From Erwinia pyri (lineage in GTDB: Bacteria; Pseudomonadota; Gammaproteobacteria; Enterobacterales; Enterobacteriaceae), in assembly GCF_030758455.1 (NCBI RefSeq), contig NZ_CP132353.1, positions 3,286,001 to 3,350,000 of the forward strand: a stretch of 64,000 nucleotides of DNA. Reading direction: 5' to 3'. Shown here piece after piece: positions 15,830-25,282 of this stretch; positions within the stretch are counted from its first letter, which is position 1, and the number at the start of each line of letters is the position of its first letter. The position numbers and the translations under genes were made by a program. Under the pieces are notes generated by a model. That model saw nothing but the letters and a program-made list of their open reading frames with translations. It was not told the DNA's origin and searched no databases.

Positions 15830-18800
15830 TTATCCCTTGAGTACAAAATCGTTTTCCTGCCCTTGCTGCAAGGCGGCGGCAAGTTCTGTGGTGGCTTTGG
15901 CAATGCGTCCATCCAGCGCGTACTGGGTTGGCGTGTTCTGGTTCTCTCCGTAGCTGAAATTGATTTTGCCCAGGTTACGCTTCATGGAAACCGAGGCATT
16001 ATTCGATCCCCCCAGCAGAAAGGCCGGGGTGGCGAAACCATCCGTTTTGATCTGCGACTTGGTAAAAGCGATCGATTTCAGCCGCAGATTATCCCGGTTG
16101 GTCAGCTCGGCCATCATCTCCTCCGGGCTGTTGCCCTGCTCCAGCCAGCGTTGCTCAAGCTGCTCCCTGACTTCATCTTTCAGCTCCAATGTCACGGTAG
16201 CGTCGGTGCTGACGTTATCCTGCAGGGTGGCAATCAGCGACTGGAGCTGATGATCGCTGCTCATCAGCTCACGGATTTTGGTGGCGTTGCTGGCGTTCAG
16301 CTGTCCATCAAGCAGGTGAGAAAGCTGGTGCCAGAGGCCGTTGCTGTTGACCTTGCTGAGATTGGCATAGGTGGTCTGATACTCGCCGTTCTGCAGCAGT
16401 CTCTTGCCCTGCTCCGCCGCTTTTTGCTGACGAAGATGCTTATCCAGATCCCGCAGCACCGCCTGCTGCCCATTATTGAGCGTGGTCCGGTCGCGTGGGG
16501 CGAAATGCTCGACCAACTTGTCGAGCTTCTGCCGGGGCGTAAGGGGAACAGCCTGTTGGTCATCGCTTTTGTCCTTGAGCTTCTCCAGCAGCCCGGCGCT
16601 GGCGGGATCGCTGAAGCTTTTCCCCAGTGTCTCCATCAGCTTGTCGATATGTACCGGCTCCAGCGGACGGGCATTTTTCGTCTCCAGCGACAGGCTCTGT
16701 TTGGTGCGGTTATCGATAGAGAGCTGAACGCTGGCGGCAGGCCCGGCGAACAGCGGCAGGCGCCCGTCGTCGCCTTTTACCAGCACCCCCAGGGGCAGCG
16801 CAAAGTTAGCCCCCACAGAGGCTTTATTTAAGCCGCGCGGGCGATTGTTGCTGCGGCTGAAGGTGCTGCTCTCCTCTTTGCTGGTCGTGCCGCGCTCGCG
16901 GGTTCCTGAAAGGAGGTTCACCCCGGCATAAGCGCCGCCACCTACCCGGACGCTGGCGGGCGTCTCCTTCTCATGTTTGCTGGTCAGCGGAATACCGGCA
17001 GAGGCCAGGGCCGCCGCGGTGGCATCCAGGCTGACGTTCATCACATCGCCATGCTTCACGCTGTGGTTGATGCCGCGATTCATCAGCGTCAGCGGATCCA
17101 GCGTCCCTTCGGTCAGCCCCTGAATAAAAGCGGGCAGCTCCGCTTCAGTGATGTCGAAGCTGATGCTGTTCTGCTTTTTCACATCGAACGGCGTTGCCGA
17201 GATAGCCCCACCCAGACGCACGGCCGGAGCCAGATTGCGCTCATGATCGATCGGCACGGTGTGCGCAGAATCCTTCATAAAATCGGTCAGCAGGTTATAG
17301 CCAATCCCGGTGAAGGCTGTGACTCCCCCGCTACCATCACGGCCAAAGCTGACCGTGACCCCGCCTTCGCCGCGTGTCAGGCTCATGTTGTAGCCGCGAT
17401 CGAGATTGCCCCTGCCACCCACCCCAGCGACTACCTGCGTCCCTGGCACCCCGGTGATGGTTGTCGCCGCGCCGTAAGCGCGACTGAATGAGATGCTCTC
17501 TCCCTTCTCCATCGACAGCACGGTGCCTTCCATACGGCGCGCCAGCGTCTGCTGATCTTCAGCCTGCATCACCGTGCGGGTGGTGACGTTCATGGCATGA
17601 TTCTCTTTGGTGAAGGCTTTGGTCATGGATTTGATGGCGTCGTAGTTGGACTCCAGCTTGTCGTTACCGGTGAAGCCATGGCTGGTAACCTGCTTAAGAG
17701 GATTGCCTTCCCACTCGCTATCCCGTAGCTCGCGAAACTCTCTGCCCAATGCAGTTAACGTTTGTTCACGGGTCTCTCCCTGAAGCGCCATTGCTGTGGT
17801 GAGCCGTCCGGTGAGATCGTGCATTTTCGCGTTGGTCAGACCGTCCAGGATCAGACGCGATTTGATCAGCCCCATGGTGTCATGTTTATCACGATGCAGA
17901 CCGAGGGGGATCTCTTCCGTGGGCTTCTGGTGCGAAAGCCGCACGCCATCAGCCTGCAGCGATGAGAGCGCCAGCTGCGCCAGATTCCCTTTGCCGCTGG
18001 GCTGTAATGAGAAGAGCTGGGCCAGTTTTGTCGTTAAATCCTCACGCTGGGTGCTGGCCGGATTCATGCTGCCGGTCAGTGAATCAAGTTGCTCCTTCAC
18101 TCCGCCCGCTGGCTTACCGTAATGCTGCTGCAACAGGCGAGCCTGATGGGCTGCGCTGTCAGCCAGCGTGGTATTGAATTTCTCCATTTCGCCGAACCAT
18201 GCGGGCAGGTCAGGTTTGGCGGCAAGGGTTTTGAGCTTCAGGCTCAGCGGCTCTTCCGGCCTGAGCGTGCCCGGCGATTTAAGACGCTGTAGCCGCTGCA
18301 AATGCTCGTTAAGCTCCGCCATCTGCTGCTGTTGCTGCTGATAAATCACCGAGAGACCCTGTCGGCCACCGTGGGCATGCTGGATAAGGTTCCCCATATT
18401 CTTTAGCGGGCGCGGGGTAGCGATGGTGGGACGAAAGACAAACGTACTGAGACGCGTCCGGAAGGGCGTATGAACTTTATGGCCATCATGGCCGGACTGC
18501 CCAAAGGTGTTTACTTCGCGCCTGAAGGTCAGCCCGGTTTTCCCTAATTTTGAGTCACGGGTGGCGGCGCTCAGGCGATCGTAATGCTGATCGGCCAGAC
18601 TTTCCGCGCTCCGTTCCCCCGGCGAAAGGTCGCCAGAGGAAAGATCGCCAGCCAGCGCTGCCCAGCTACCGTTGTTCAGCGTCAGCGTCTTGCCGTTATC
18701 CATTTCCAACAGCAGAGAGCCTTTCTGATTGCCATGAAGCTTCTTTGGCTTCGCCGCTTCAGCCGGTTCGTCGAAAGCGGCCACCGGCAGTGCAGGCATC

Positions 18801-21217
18801 CGCTCTTCGCGCAGCTGCGAAAGCTCCCCCTTTTCCCATGCCTGCTGCGTCAGGCTGAAAAGCTTGCCCTGGTCGCTGAGCAGAAACAGCTGGTTATCCG
18901 GTCCCGTGGCGATATCGCTAAGCTTGTGTGGCTGGGGAGCCTGACGCGAGTCGATAAGGTTCACCGGCCGGTTCATCGCCTGGCTCAGCGCCTGATGGCT
19001 CAGCGTATGCGTCATTTTTTTGTCGCGGCGGCTTTCGCTCTCTACCTGATGGAAATGCACGTCGCCGCTCTCCTGCAGCGTCAGGTACCGTCCGCCGTCC
19101 AGCACCGCTGCGGCCAGCGTTTTCTGATTTTTATCCAGGCCGGGCAGCGCCAGCTCTTCGCTGACGCTTTTCTTAACCTGATGAAGAGCAAATACATTTT
19201 GGTTAAAGTTAAGTTTGTTGCTGGAGAGATTCACTTTAAGGCGCTTGATCTGATTATCTTTGAGCACCCAGGCCTGGCCATCCTGCCCGGCGATAAGACG
19301 ATCTGCCTTCACTTCTGAAGCTTCCCAGCGGCGGGTGGTTTCATTGAAGAAATGGACTTTGCCCTCCTGCAGGGCCAGTTTGCCCGCCATGGCGATATCC
19401 ACCACATCCATCCGGCCAGGTGAAACCGACGGCAGCCCTTTCTGGAAATCCATCACCAGGCTGTCGCTGAGATTCCACGCGGATGCAGCCTGTGGCTGAC
19501 GCGGCGTGAGGTTCAGCGCTATCGCATGCTGCCGATCCATGCCGTCTTTTACCAGCGCATGCAGGCGCCCGCCTTCTCCCTGGATAAAATCGGTGACGTG
19601 AAAGCGCTCGCCGGTCACATCCGCAATTTGCTGGTGTAGCTGATTACGCAATACCTGGTTCTGTTCCACGCCGAAATCCAGCGCCGTTCCCTGCTCGCCA
19701 GGGCGACTGGCAACCAGCAGACGACCGTTATGATCGGCAGCAATCACCTGGCTGGGGGTTTGGATCAGGCTTGCCAGCGTTGTGCCGGAGGGCGAGAGGG
19801 TTAGCGTACGGTGTCTCTCTGCAGGACTGTCTGACTGGGGAAGCCATTTGACACTTTGCTCTTTGCTCTCTTTCCCGCTCAGCAGCAGCAGCGCCTGGCC
19901 ATCCTGCGCCACGGAAAAGTGGCTGATTTTCTCTTCAAAGCGCGGGCTTTGCGTCTGGTTTTGCAGATTGTGCAGCTGGTGGCTGTCATGAACCAGATAG
20001 AGGGCATTATCAGCCTGACGGGTGAGTTTTGAGAGATCCTTCTCTTTATCCAGCAGCGGAAAATCCGCCTGTTTCCAGCCCTCTTCCTGCGACGTCATCT
20101 GCCAGAGCTTATCTTTATGCAGGCGAAACTCCGTCGTACCGCTGGCTGTTGTCTGCTGATGCACGCCAGAAAGCTGGCTGAGTATCGCCTTATCGGGCAG
20201 CGAGACCTCAGTAGCGGGACGCCCTGCAGGCGCGCCGTTACGGTTGATCCGCACCTTCTGTTGATCCTCATTCAGCGTCAGCGCATGGTCAGTCACTACG
20301 GCTGGGCGTCGTCTGGGGAAAGAAGTTCCCGGCGTCTCTTGCCGCTGCCATTCCGGGTTAGCTTTACTGTGCGATAACCCGATGAGACGGCTGGGGGAGG
20401 AGTGCAGCGAAAGAAGCCGACCGCTGTCGTCCAGCAGGGCATGCTGCTGCAGATCCGCGCTGGCGGCCACGCTTTGATAGTGCATTTTGGCGTGGCCCAG
20501 CGTTTGCCTGACCAGCGCCCGCTGAGGATTGCGCGTTGCCGGTGCCGCAACCAGAATCTGGCGTTTGCTGTCCAGACGCAGAGTGATTGGCGAGGTCGCC
20601 CCGGCAGGCGGAGCCAGATGCTGACCGCCTGGCTGCGCGGGTGGAAGTGGAGGCTGCGCAGGTGCTGATACCTGCTGCGCTGCGGGGTGGGCATTTACGT
20701 CTGGCGCATTATTCTGCGCAGGCGGCGGAGCAGTCACATCCGGCGCGCTATTCGCGGGTGGCTGAGCATGAAGTGAGTCCAGTCCCGCCTGGAGTTCCCG
20801 ATCCAGCCAGCCCGCCTGTGAAGTTGAGAGCGAAATATTGAGCCGATCGACTGGCCGCATCTCAATGGCCTCAGCGTTATTTTGCCCCTCCGCTCTGGAG
20901 AGGTTGCCTGCTCTGGCGCTGCCTGATGGAGCCGCACTCCGGGCGGCGTTACCCGCCGTGCTCCGGCGGAAAAGTGCATGCTGGGCGAAGGCTTTAAAAC
21001 GCCCACCTGTCGCTGCCCGCTGCCCGGCGCTCTGGTGAACGCCCTCTCCCGCTGGCGCGCCCTGTTCGCGGGCACTCCTGGCGAGCGTGCCGCCGCCCGT
21101 CTGCCTGGCCCGTGCTTCCTGCTGGACCACGGCTCCCTGTCTCTGCTGAACCGTGCCCGTTCGCTGCACGTTTTGCAGTGTTGCTGCGTTGAATGCTGTT
21201 CTGATCCCCGATACCAC
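15830..21217 (-). CDS. dspE: AvrE-family type III effector DspE/WtsE
   Basis: A 1795-residue effector, the usual AvrE-family length (about 1790-1840). Start is GTG 21217 with GGGGAG at six bases. Residues 1-120 are Gln/Ala/Gly-rich, as in secretion signals and chaperone-binding regions. A WxxxE motif (WLDRE) lies at 137-141, and a Pro/Ala-rich disordered linker at about 150-210. Repeated blades with HNLQNQTQSP, SHFSVAQDGQALLL and VKWLPQ-like sequence fit the known propeller region. The C-terminal half holds regular glycine/serine-rich strands and the protein ends FVLKG. Family members cause water-soaking and disease, and act as water/solute channels in the plant plasma membrane. It is preceded by a consensus hrp box. 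No harpin, pectate lyase or secretion genes lie beside it, which is unusual. Confidence 0.93.
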   Translation of the reverse strand: MVSGIRTAFNAATLQNVQRTGTVQQRQGAVVQQEARARQTGGGTLARSAREQGAPAGEGVHQSAGQRAATGGRFKAFAQHALFRRSTAGNAARSAAPSGSARAGNLSRAEGQNNAEAIEMRPVDRLNISLSTSQAGWLDRELQAGLDSLHAQPPANSAPDVTAPPPAQNNAPDVNAHPAAQQVSAPAQPPLPPAQPGGQHLAPPAGATSPITLRLDSKRQILVAAPATRNPQRALVRQTLGHAKMHYQSVAASADLQQHALLDDSGRLLSLHSSPSRLIGLSHSKANPEWQRQETPGTSFPRRRPAVVTDHALTLNEDQQKVRINRNGAPAGRPATEVSLPDKAILSQLSGVHQQTTASGTTEFRLHKDKLWQMTSQEEGWKQADFPLLDKEKDLSKLTRQADNALYLVHDSHQLHNLQNQTQSPRFEEKISHFSVAQDGQALLLLSGKESKEQSVKWLPQSDSPAERHRTLTLSPSGTTLASLIQTPSQVIAADHNGRLLVASRPGEQGTALDFGVEQNQVLRNQLHQQIADVTGERFHVTDFIQGEGGRLHALVKDGMDRQHAIALNLTPRQPQAASAWNLSDSLVMDFQKGLPSVSPGRMDVVDIAMAGKLALQEGKVHFFNETTRRWEASEVKADRLIAGQDGQAWVLKDNQIKRLKVNLSSNKLNFNQNVFALHQVKKSVSEELALPGLDKNQKTLAAAVLDGGRYLTLQESGDVHFHQVESESRRDKKMTHTLSHQALSQAMNRPVNLIDSRQAPQPHKLSDIATGPDNQLFLLSDQGKLFSLTQQAWEKGELSQLREERMPALPVAAFDEPAEAAKPKKLHGNQKGSLLLEMDNGKTLTLNNGSWAALAGDLSSGDLSPGERSAESLADQHYDRLSAATRDSKLGKTGLTFRREVNTFGQSGHDGHKVHTPFRTRLSTFVFRPTIATPRPLKNMGNLIQHAHGGRQGLSVIYQQQQQQMAELNEHLQRLQRLKSPGTLRPEEPLSLKLKTLAAKPDLPAWFGEMEKFNTTLADSAAHQARLLQQHYGKPAGGVKEQLDSLTGSMNPASTQREDLTTKLAQLFSLQPSGKGNLAQLALSSLQADGVRLSHQKPTEEIPLGLHRDKHDTMGLIKSRLILDGLTNAKMHDLTGRLTTAMALQGETREQTLTALGREFRELRDSEWEGNPLKQVTSHGFTGNDKLESNYDAIKSMTKAFTKENHAMNVTTRTVMQAEDQQTLARRMEGTVLSMEKGESISFSRAYGAATTITGVPGTQVVAGVGGRGNLDRGYNMSLTRGEGGVTVSFGRDGSGGVTAFTGIGYNLLTDFMKDSAHTVPIDHERNLAPAVRLGGAISATPFDVKKQNSISFDITEAELPAFIQGLTEGTLDPLTLMNRGINHSVKHGDVMNVSLDATAAALASAGIPLTSKHEKETPASVRVGGGAYAGVNLLSGTRERGTTSKEESSTFSRSNNRPRGLNKASVGANFALPLGVLVKGDDGRLPLFAGPAASVQLSIDNRTKQSLSLETKNARPLEPVHIDKLMETLGKSFSDPASAGLLEKLKDKSDDQQAVPLTPRQKLDKLVEHFAPRDRTTLNNGQQAVLRDLDKHLRQQKAAEQGKRLLQNGEYQTTYANLSKVNSNGLWHQLSHLLDGQLNASNATKIRELMSSDHQLQSLIATLQDNVSTDATVTLELKDEVREQLEQRWLEQGNSPEEMMAELTNRDNLRLKSIAFTKSQIKTDGFATPAFLLGGSNNASVSMKRNLGKINFSYGENQNTPTQYALDGRIAKATTELAAALQQGQENDFVLKG

Positions 21218-21258
21218 GATTTTCTCCCCGGCGAATGAAAGCGTTTTTTAGCTGATTC

Positions 21259-21286
21259 TGTGTGGAGAGAAAACCGGGTCGGTTCC
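21259..21286 (-). promoter_or_regulatory. hrp box (HrpL sigma factor promoter) of dspE
   Basis: On the minus strand GGAACCGA begins at 21286 and CCACACA ends at 21259, with 15 bases between GGAACC and CCAC. This matches the GGAACC-N15/16-CCACNNA consensus of HrpL-dependent promoters, 41 bases before the GTG start. Confidence 0.9.
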
Positions 21287-21384
21287 GTGACATATTCGTG
21301 ACAATTACAGATAAGAGTGGCGCTGTCGCGACGAGATCCAGGTCGCAGATTGAGGGGTCAAGGGGAACAGAGTAATTCAGAGGT

Positions 21385-21412
21385 AAAAAAAGAGAGGCTT
21401 TAAGCCTCTCTG
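21385..21412 (-). terminator. Intrinsic terminator of the gluconate dehydrogenase operon
   Basis: Minus strand AGAGAGGCTT / AAGCCTCTCT stem followed by a T run. It closes transcription coming from the operon before the dspE promoter. Confidence 0.85.
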
Positions 21413-21431
21413 TACAGGATGACGAAACGTC

Positions 21432-21462
21432 TTCAGAGAGAGGTATTGCACCTCTCTCTGAA
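21432..21462 (-). other. Perfect 13-bp hairpin just after the cytochrome c subunit stop
   Basis: TTCAGAGAGAGGT, five bases, ACCTCTCTCTGAA. It lies between the stop and the terminator hairpin and shares the GAGAGG arm with it, so the two could pair alternatively. It may protect the 3' end of the messenger. Confidence 0.6.
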
Positions 21463-21482
21463 CATGCCCCAAACAGGGGGAC

Positions 21483-22742
21483 CTATTTCTTCAACGTCTT
21501 TCTGACTTTCGCCACGTCTTCTGCGGTAACGGCAGAGGCTTTGTTGCTCCAGCCCTGACGAATAAAGGTAGCCAGCTTCGCCACTTCTTCATCGCTCAGA
21601 CGTTTAGCAAACCCTGGCATCGCCAGCGTGGAAGGCGCTTTCGCGGTGGAAGGCTGCTGCGCACCGGCCAGAATGGTATGGATCAACCCACCCGGATCGC
21701 CTGCATTGACAATCGTCGCCTGGTCCAGCTCAGGGAACACGCCCGGCGCGCCTTTACCGTTCACAAAGTGACAGGCATTACAGTTATCCAGATAGAGACG
21801 CTCTCCTGCAGAGAGATTTTTGGCTGCCGTCAGCTTCGCTTCCGTTGGGCTGACTGCCGTTTCCTGCGCAGCGGGAGCTGCAGGATTGCCGCCGATAAAC
21901 TTCACGTAGGCCGCAATAGCTTTCAGATCCGCGTCACTCATATGCGAAGTACTGTGCTCAACGACCGAGGTCATCTCGCCGCCTACAGCAGCTTTATCAT
22001 TGCGTCCGGTAGCCAGATAATCGACAGTCTCCTGCTCGGTCCAGCGCGGCAGGCCGCGCAGGGATGGCACTTCCCAACCGTTGAGATTACCGCCTGCCAG
22101 GAAGCTGCTGTCACTGCTGTCGAGCGCTTTCTCATTCATGCCGAAACCACGAGGCGTATGGCAGCTGCCGCAGTGTCCCAGGCTTTCCACCAGATAAGCG
22201 CCACGGTTGACCTCCGCAGAGGCGCCGCCAATAGGCTGGAACGGCTTGTCCGACGCAAAGGCCCAGTTCCAGAAACGCATACCCCAGCGCTGACTGAACG
22301 GGAAGCTCAGATCGGTTTCAGGCGCAGCTTCCGCACTTGGCTTCACACCCTGCATAAAGTAGGTGTAGAGCGCATGCATATCCTGATCATTGATTTTGGC
22401 GTAATCAGGATAAGGCATCGCCGGATAAAGACGCGTGCCGTCCGGCAGCACGCCTTTACGGACCGCATCATTAAACTGCTGCTCGGTATAGTTGCCGATG
22501 CCGTGCTCTTTGTCCGGCGTGATGTTGGTCGAATAGATAGTGCCCAGATTTGACTCAATCGCCAGCCCGCCGGAGAAAGCCGGTTTACCAGGCAGTGAGT
22601 GACAGGCGCTGCAGTCACCCAGTCGGGAGATATACTCGCCCTGCTTCACCAGCGCCGCATCATCTGCCTGCGCCATCTGCATAAAACCGGCACCCAGCAG
22701 CACCGCATTGGCGATTAAAAAACGCTTCAGTTTCATCTTCAT
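21483..22742 (-). CDS. Gluconate 2-dehydrogenase cytochrome c subunit
   Basis: A 419-residue exported tri-haem cytochrome c. A signal peptide (FLIANAVLLGAGFMQMAQA) precedes three haem motifs: CSACH (about residue 44), CGSCH (about 190) and CNACH (about 320), each with downstream methionine ligands (for example AMPY, LAMPGF). It passes electrons from the flavoprotein subunit to ubiquinone at the outer face of the inner membrane. It is the third gene of an operon in the order small subunit, flavoprotein, cytochrome, five bases after the flavoprotein stop. Sorbitol or alcohol dehydrogenase cytochromes are similar; the partner subunits support gluconate. Confidence 0.9.
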   Translation of the reverse strand: MKMKLKRFLIANAVLLGAGFMQMAQADDAALVKQGEYISRLGDCSACHSLPGKPAFSGGLAIESNLGTIYSTNITPDKEHGIGNYTEQQFNDAVRKGVLPDGTRLYPAMPYPDYAKINDQDMHALYTYFMQGVKPSAEAAPETDLSFPFSQRWGMRFWNWAFASDKPFQPIGGASAEVNRGAYLVESLGHCGSCHTPRGFGMNEKALDSSDSSFLAGGNLNGWEVPSLRGLPRWTEQETVDYLATGRNDKAAVGGEMTSVVEHSTSHMSDADLKAIAAYVKFIGGNPAAPAAQETAVSPTEAKLTAAKNLSAGERLYLDNCNACHFVNGKGAPGVFPELDQATIVNAGDPGGLIHTILAGAQQPSTAKAPSTLAMPGFAKRLSDEEVAKLATFIRQGWSNKASAVTAEDVAKVRKTLKK

Positions 22743-22747
22743 ATCGC

Positions 22748-24517
22748 TTATGCCTGTACCAGTGGACCGGGATTTTTCAGATAGTGCTCTTTGATCGCCT
22801 GCGCCGCCATCAGCGTGATTGCGCCAATGGTATCGGTCGGGTTCGCCTGGAAGTTCTGCGGGAACGCATTACCACCCGGCACAAAGACGTTATGAACATC
22901 CCAGCTCTGCAGGTATTTGTTCAGCGCAGAAGTCTTAGGATTATCTCCCATCACCGCACCACCCACGTTATGGGTAGAGACATATTTGGTGAGGTCAAAA
23001 TGCGCATCCATCGGCAGGAAGCTTTCGCTGTAGCTGTCCGGATTCAGCTCTTTGGTGATATTCCCCACAATGCCTTTCAGGTACTGCTGCAGCTTAAGTT
23101 CGTTCTCTTTCCAGTCGAACGTCATACGCAGCAGCGGGTAGCCATACTCATCTTTGTAGTTCGGATCCAGGTCGAGATAGATATCGCGATAGGACTGGCA
23201 GGTGGTGGTGATGCTGATCTTCATGGAATGGCCGTACCACTCCTCCATCCCCTCTTTCCAGCCCGCTCCCCAGGTTGGCGTGCCTTTAGGCAATGAGGTG
23301 CTGATTGGCGTACCCGTTGCCTGAGAACTGTGGATTTTTGCGCCGCCAATGAAGCCCAGTGAAGGACCATCAAAGTTGCCTGGAGAGATATCGTTAAACA
23401 TCTGTCCGGTTGCGCCAGCGGTAGCAAACGGATTGAAGTTCTTATCTTTAAAGAACAGCGTTGAGCCGCCGTTGCTCAGGAAGGCGTAGTTACGACCCAC
23501 CACACCCTCTTCGGTAATTGGGTTGTAAGGTTTGCCGATGCCGGAGAGCAACATCAGACGCACGTTACAGAACTGGAAGCTGCTCAGCACCACGATTTTC
23601 GCCGGCTGGAAGCACTCGTTACCCTGCGCATCGATATAGATCACCCCTTTTGCGGTTTTCTTATCGTCATGCAGTACTACTTTCATTACGTTGGCATGGA
23701 CTTCATAAGAGAAGTTATCCATGCGCTTTAACGCATCCATTACCGCAGTTTGCGGCGAGGCTTTAGAGTAGTTCAGGCAAGGATACTTACTGCAATAGCC
23801 ACAGTAGTTGCATGGCGCGATCTGGTTGCCGTAAGGGTTAGTCCAGGCGCGGGAGACGCAGGCAGAAGGGTTCGGGAACGGGTGATAGCCCATTTTCTTC
23901 GTTACTTCAGCGAACATCTTGGTGTTCAGCGTGTCTTCCAGCGCAGGCAGTGGGTACGGCTCAGAACGAGGCCCCTCAAACGGATCGCCCCCTTCCAGGA
24001 TTTTGCCGCGCAGGTTACCGGTATTACCAGACTGTCCGCAGATACGCTCAAACTTGGTGTAATAAGGCTCAATTTCATCCCAGGTGAAGGGGAAGTCCAT
24101 GATGCGCATATCTTCCTGCAGAATGCCTGGCTTGTAGGCCTCGTCCGCATAGGTTTTCAGCTTGAGATCGGTTGGGGTTGGACGAAGTAAAACGCCAGTC
24201 CAGTGCAGACCCGATCCGCCTACGCCGGTGCCCGGTGCAAAAGCGCCCCATTTACGGGTTGGCAGTGCGGTTTCACTCATGTTGTAGCGAACGGTAACCG
24301 CGGCTTCAGCCGGGGTTGCCATCACTTTGTTACGTACGCCGTAGGCGTATTCATCCGCCGGTTTTGGGTAGGCGAAATCTTCGTAAGTTCTGTCGCCGCC
24401 GCGCTCCAGCGCGCGAACTGTCAGGCCAGCCATCGCCAGCTCAATGCTCATTAGCGAGCCAGCCCAACCCAGGCCGACGACTACAACGTCGACTTCTTCT
24501 TTATTTACAGTTGCCAT
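22748..24517 (-). CDS. Gluconate 2-dehydrogenase flavoprotein (GMC oxidoreductase) subunit
   Basis: A 589-residue GMC-family FAD enzyme. The dinucleotide fold is VVVVGLGWAGSLMSIELAMAG near residue 11, followed by GVGGSGLHWTGVLLRPTP. A cysteine-rich stretch, APCNYCGYCSKYPCLNY (about 235-251), fits the iron-sulphur cluster known in this dehydrogenase family. The C-terminal catalytic region has THNVGGAVMG and NAFPQNFQANPTDTIGAITLMAA. It oxidises D-gluconate to 2-keto-D-gluconate in the periplasm. No own signal is needed because it is exported with the Tat-borne small subunit encoded just upstream. The closest known system is that of Erwinia/Pantoea cypripedii. Confidence 0.92.
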   Translation of the reverse strand: MATVNKEEVDVVVVGLGWAGSLMSIELAMAGLTVRALERGGDRTYEDFAYPKPADEYAYGVRNKVMATPAEAAVTVRYNMSETALPTRKWGAFAPGTGVGGSGLHWTGVLLRPTPTDLKLKTYADEAYKPGILQEDMRIMDFPFTWDEIEPYYTKFERICGQSGNTGNLRGKILEGGDPFEGPRSEPYPLPALEDTLNTKMFAEVTKKMGYHPFPNPSACVSRAWTNPYGNQIAPCNYCGYCSKYPCLNYSKASPQTAVMDALKRMDNFSYEVHANVMKVVLHDDKKTAKGVIYIDAQGNECFQPAKIVVLSSFQFCNVRLMLLSGIGKPYNPITEEGVVGRNYAFLSNGGSTLFFKDKNFNPFATAGATGQMFNDISPGNFDGPSLGFIGGAKIHSSQATGTPISTSLPKGTPTWGAGWKEGMEEWYGHSMKISITTTCQSYRDIYLDLDPNYKDEYGYPLLRMTFDWKENELKLQQYLKGIVGNITKELNPDSYSESFLPMDAHFDLTKYVSTHNVGGAVMGDNPKTSALNKYLQSWDVHNVFVPGGNAFPQNFQANPTDTIGAITLMAAQAIKEHYLKNPGPLVQA

Positions 24518-24556
24518 CTTAAATTAATCACTCTCAAAAATACGGAAATCGCTTAC

Positions 24557-25282
24557 TCAGGCTTGCATGCCCAACAGGCTGACCGGGCCGAGCGGATAAG
24601 GCACGTTGTGCTGCTTCACCCATTCGGTAAAGCTGGCCCGTGCGCCAGGGAAGCCGATAGCGATCCACGCTTTCATGCCTTTGTTGCCGCCATAGATAGG
24701 ATCGGCGAGATAACCATGCTTGGTATCGCTCAGCAGCCCGCTGAAGAACTGCGACCCTTTCAGTGAGGCTTCGCCCAGTTCAGAGAAGTTGATGGTGTTC
24801 TTCTGAACCTGAGTCAGCACGGCGTCTTTGTCCGCATCAGAGAGTTCATGGAAGGATTTTTGATGGTTTGTCTGGCACCAGCTCTCAACCAGTTTGATTC
24901 CGGTTTTATAGATCTGCTGCGGGCGGAACGGGATCTGATAACCCATAGTGGCGGGAGCGTTAGTATTGAACGGCCCCTGCATATAGATTTCTGAACCCAT
25001 ATCGGTGTGCATCTGCTGATCGATAAAGATCGGCACGTTGGTTTCCAGCGCACCGGGCGCTTTGCCCTTGCCCCCAGCGGGGATCAGACGATCGCAGGCG
25101 GCCATGATGAACTGCCACTCATCTGCGCTAAAGAAAATAGGTTTATAATCAACCAATTCAGGGGCGGCCATTTCCGCAGCCTGCGCTGCAGTTATTCCCT
25201 TAAGGACCATATCGCCTAGCGGTAAGGCTAAAAGCGATCCTATTAAAAACTTACGACGGGTAGTTTCTTTTTGAAGGAGCAT
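24557..25282 (-). CDS. Gluconate 2-dehydrogenase small (gamma/subunit III) with Tat signal
   Basis: A 241-residue protein, first gene of the operon. It opens with a twin-arginine signal (TTRRKFLIGSLLALPLGDMVL), which should carry the folded flavoprotein complex across the membrane. The mature part contains ADEWQFIMAACDRLIPAGGKGKAPGALE and the family-typical IDQQMHTDMG segment. This is the subunit-3 family always found with GMC gluconate dehydrogenases. It is 39 bases before the flavoprotein gene. Its promoter lies in the AT-rich upstream region. Confidence 0.9.
   Translation of the reverse strand: MLLQKETTRRKFLIGSLLALPLGDMVLKGITAAQAAEMAAPELVDYKPIFFSADEWQFIMAACDRLIPAGGKGKAPGALETNVPIFIDQQMHTDMGSEIYMQGPFNTNAPATMGYQIPFRPQQIYKTGIKLVESWCQTNHQKSFHELSDADKDAVLTQVQKNTINFSELGEASLKGSQFFSGLLSDTKHGYLADPIYGGNKGMKAWIAIGFPGARASFTEWVKQHNVPYPLGPVSLLGMQA

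Noticed and set aside
15863..21238. Many long frames antisense or out of frame within dspE
   Set aside because: They are explained by the high G+C and codon pattern of dspE; none has a start site or recognisable protein.
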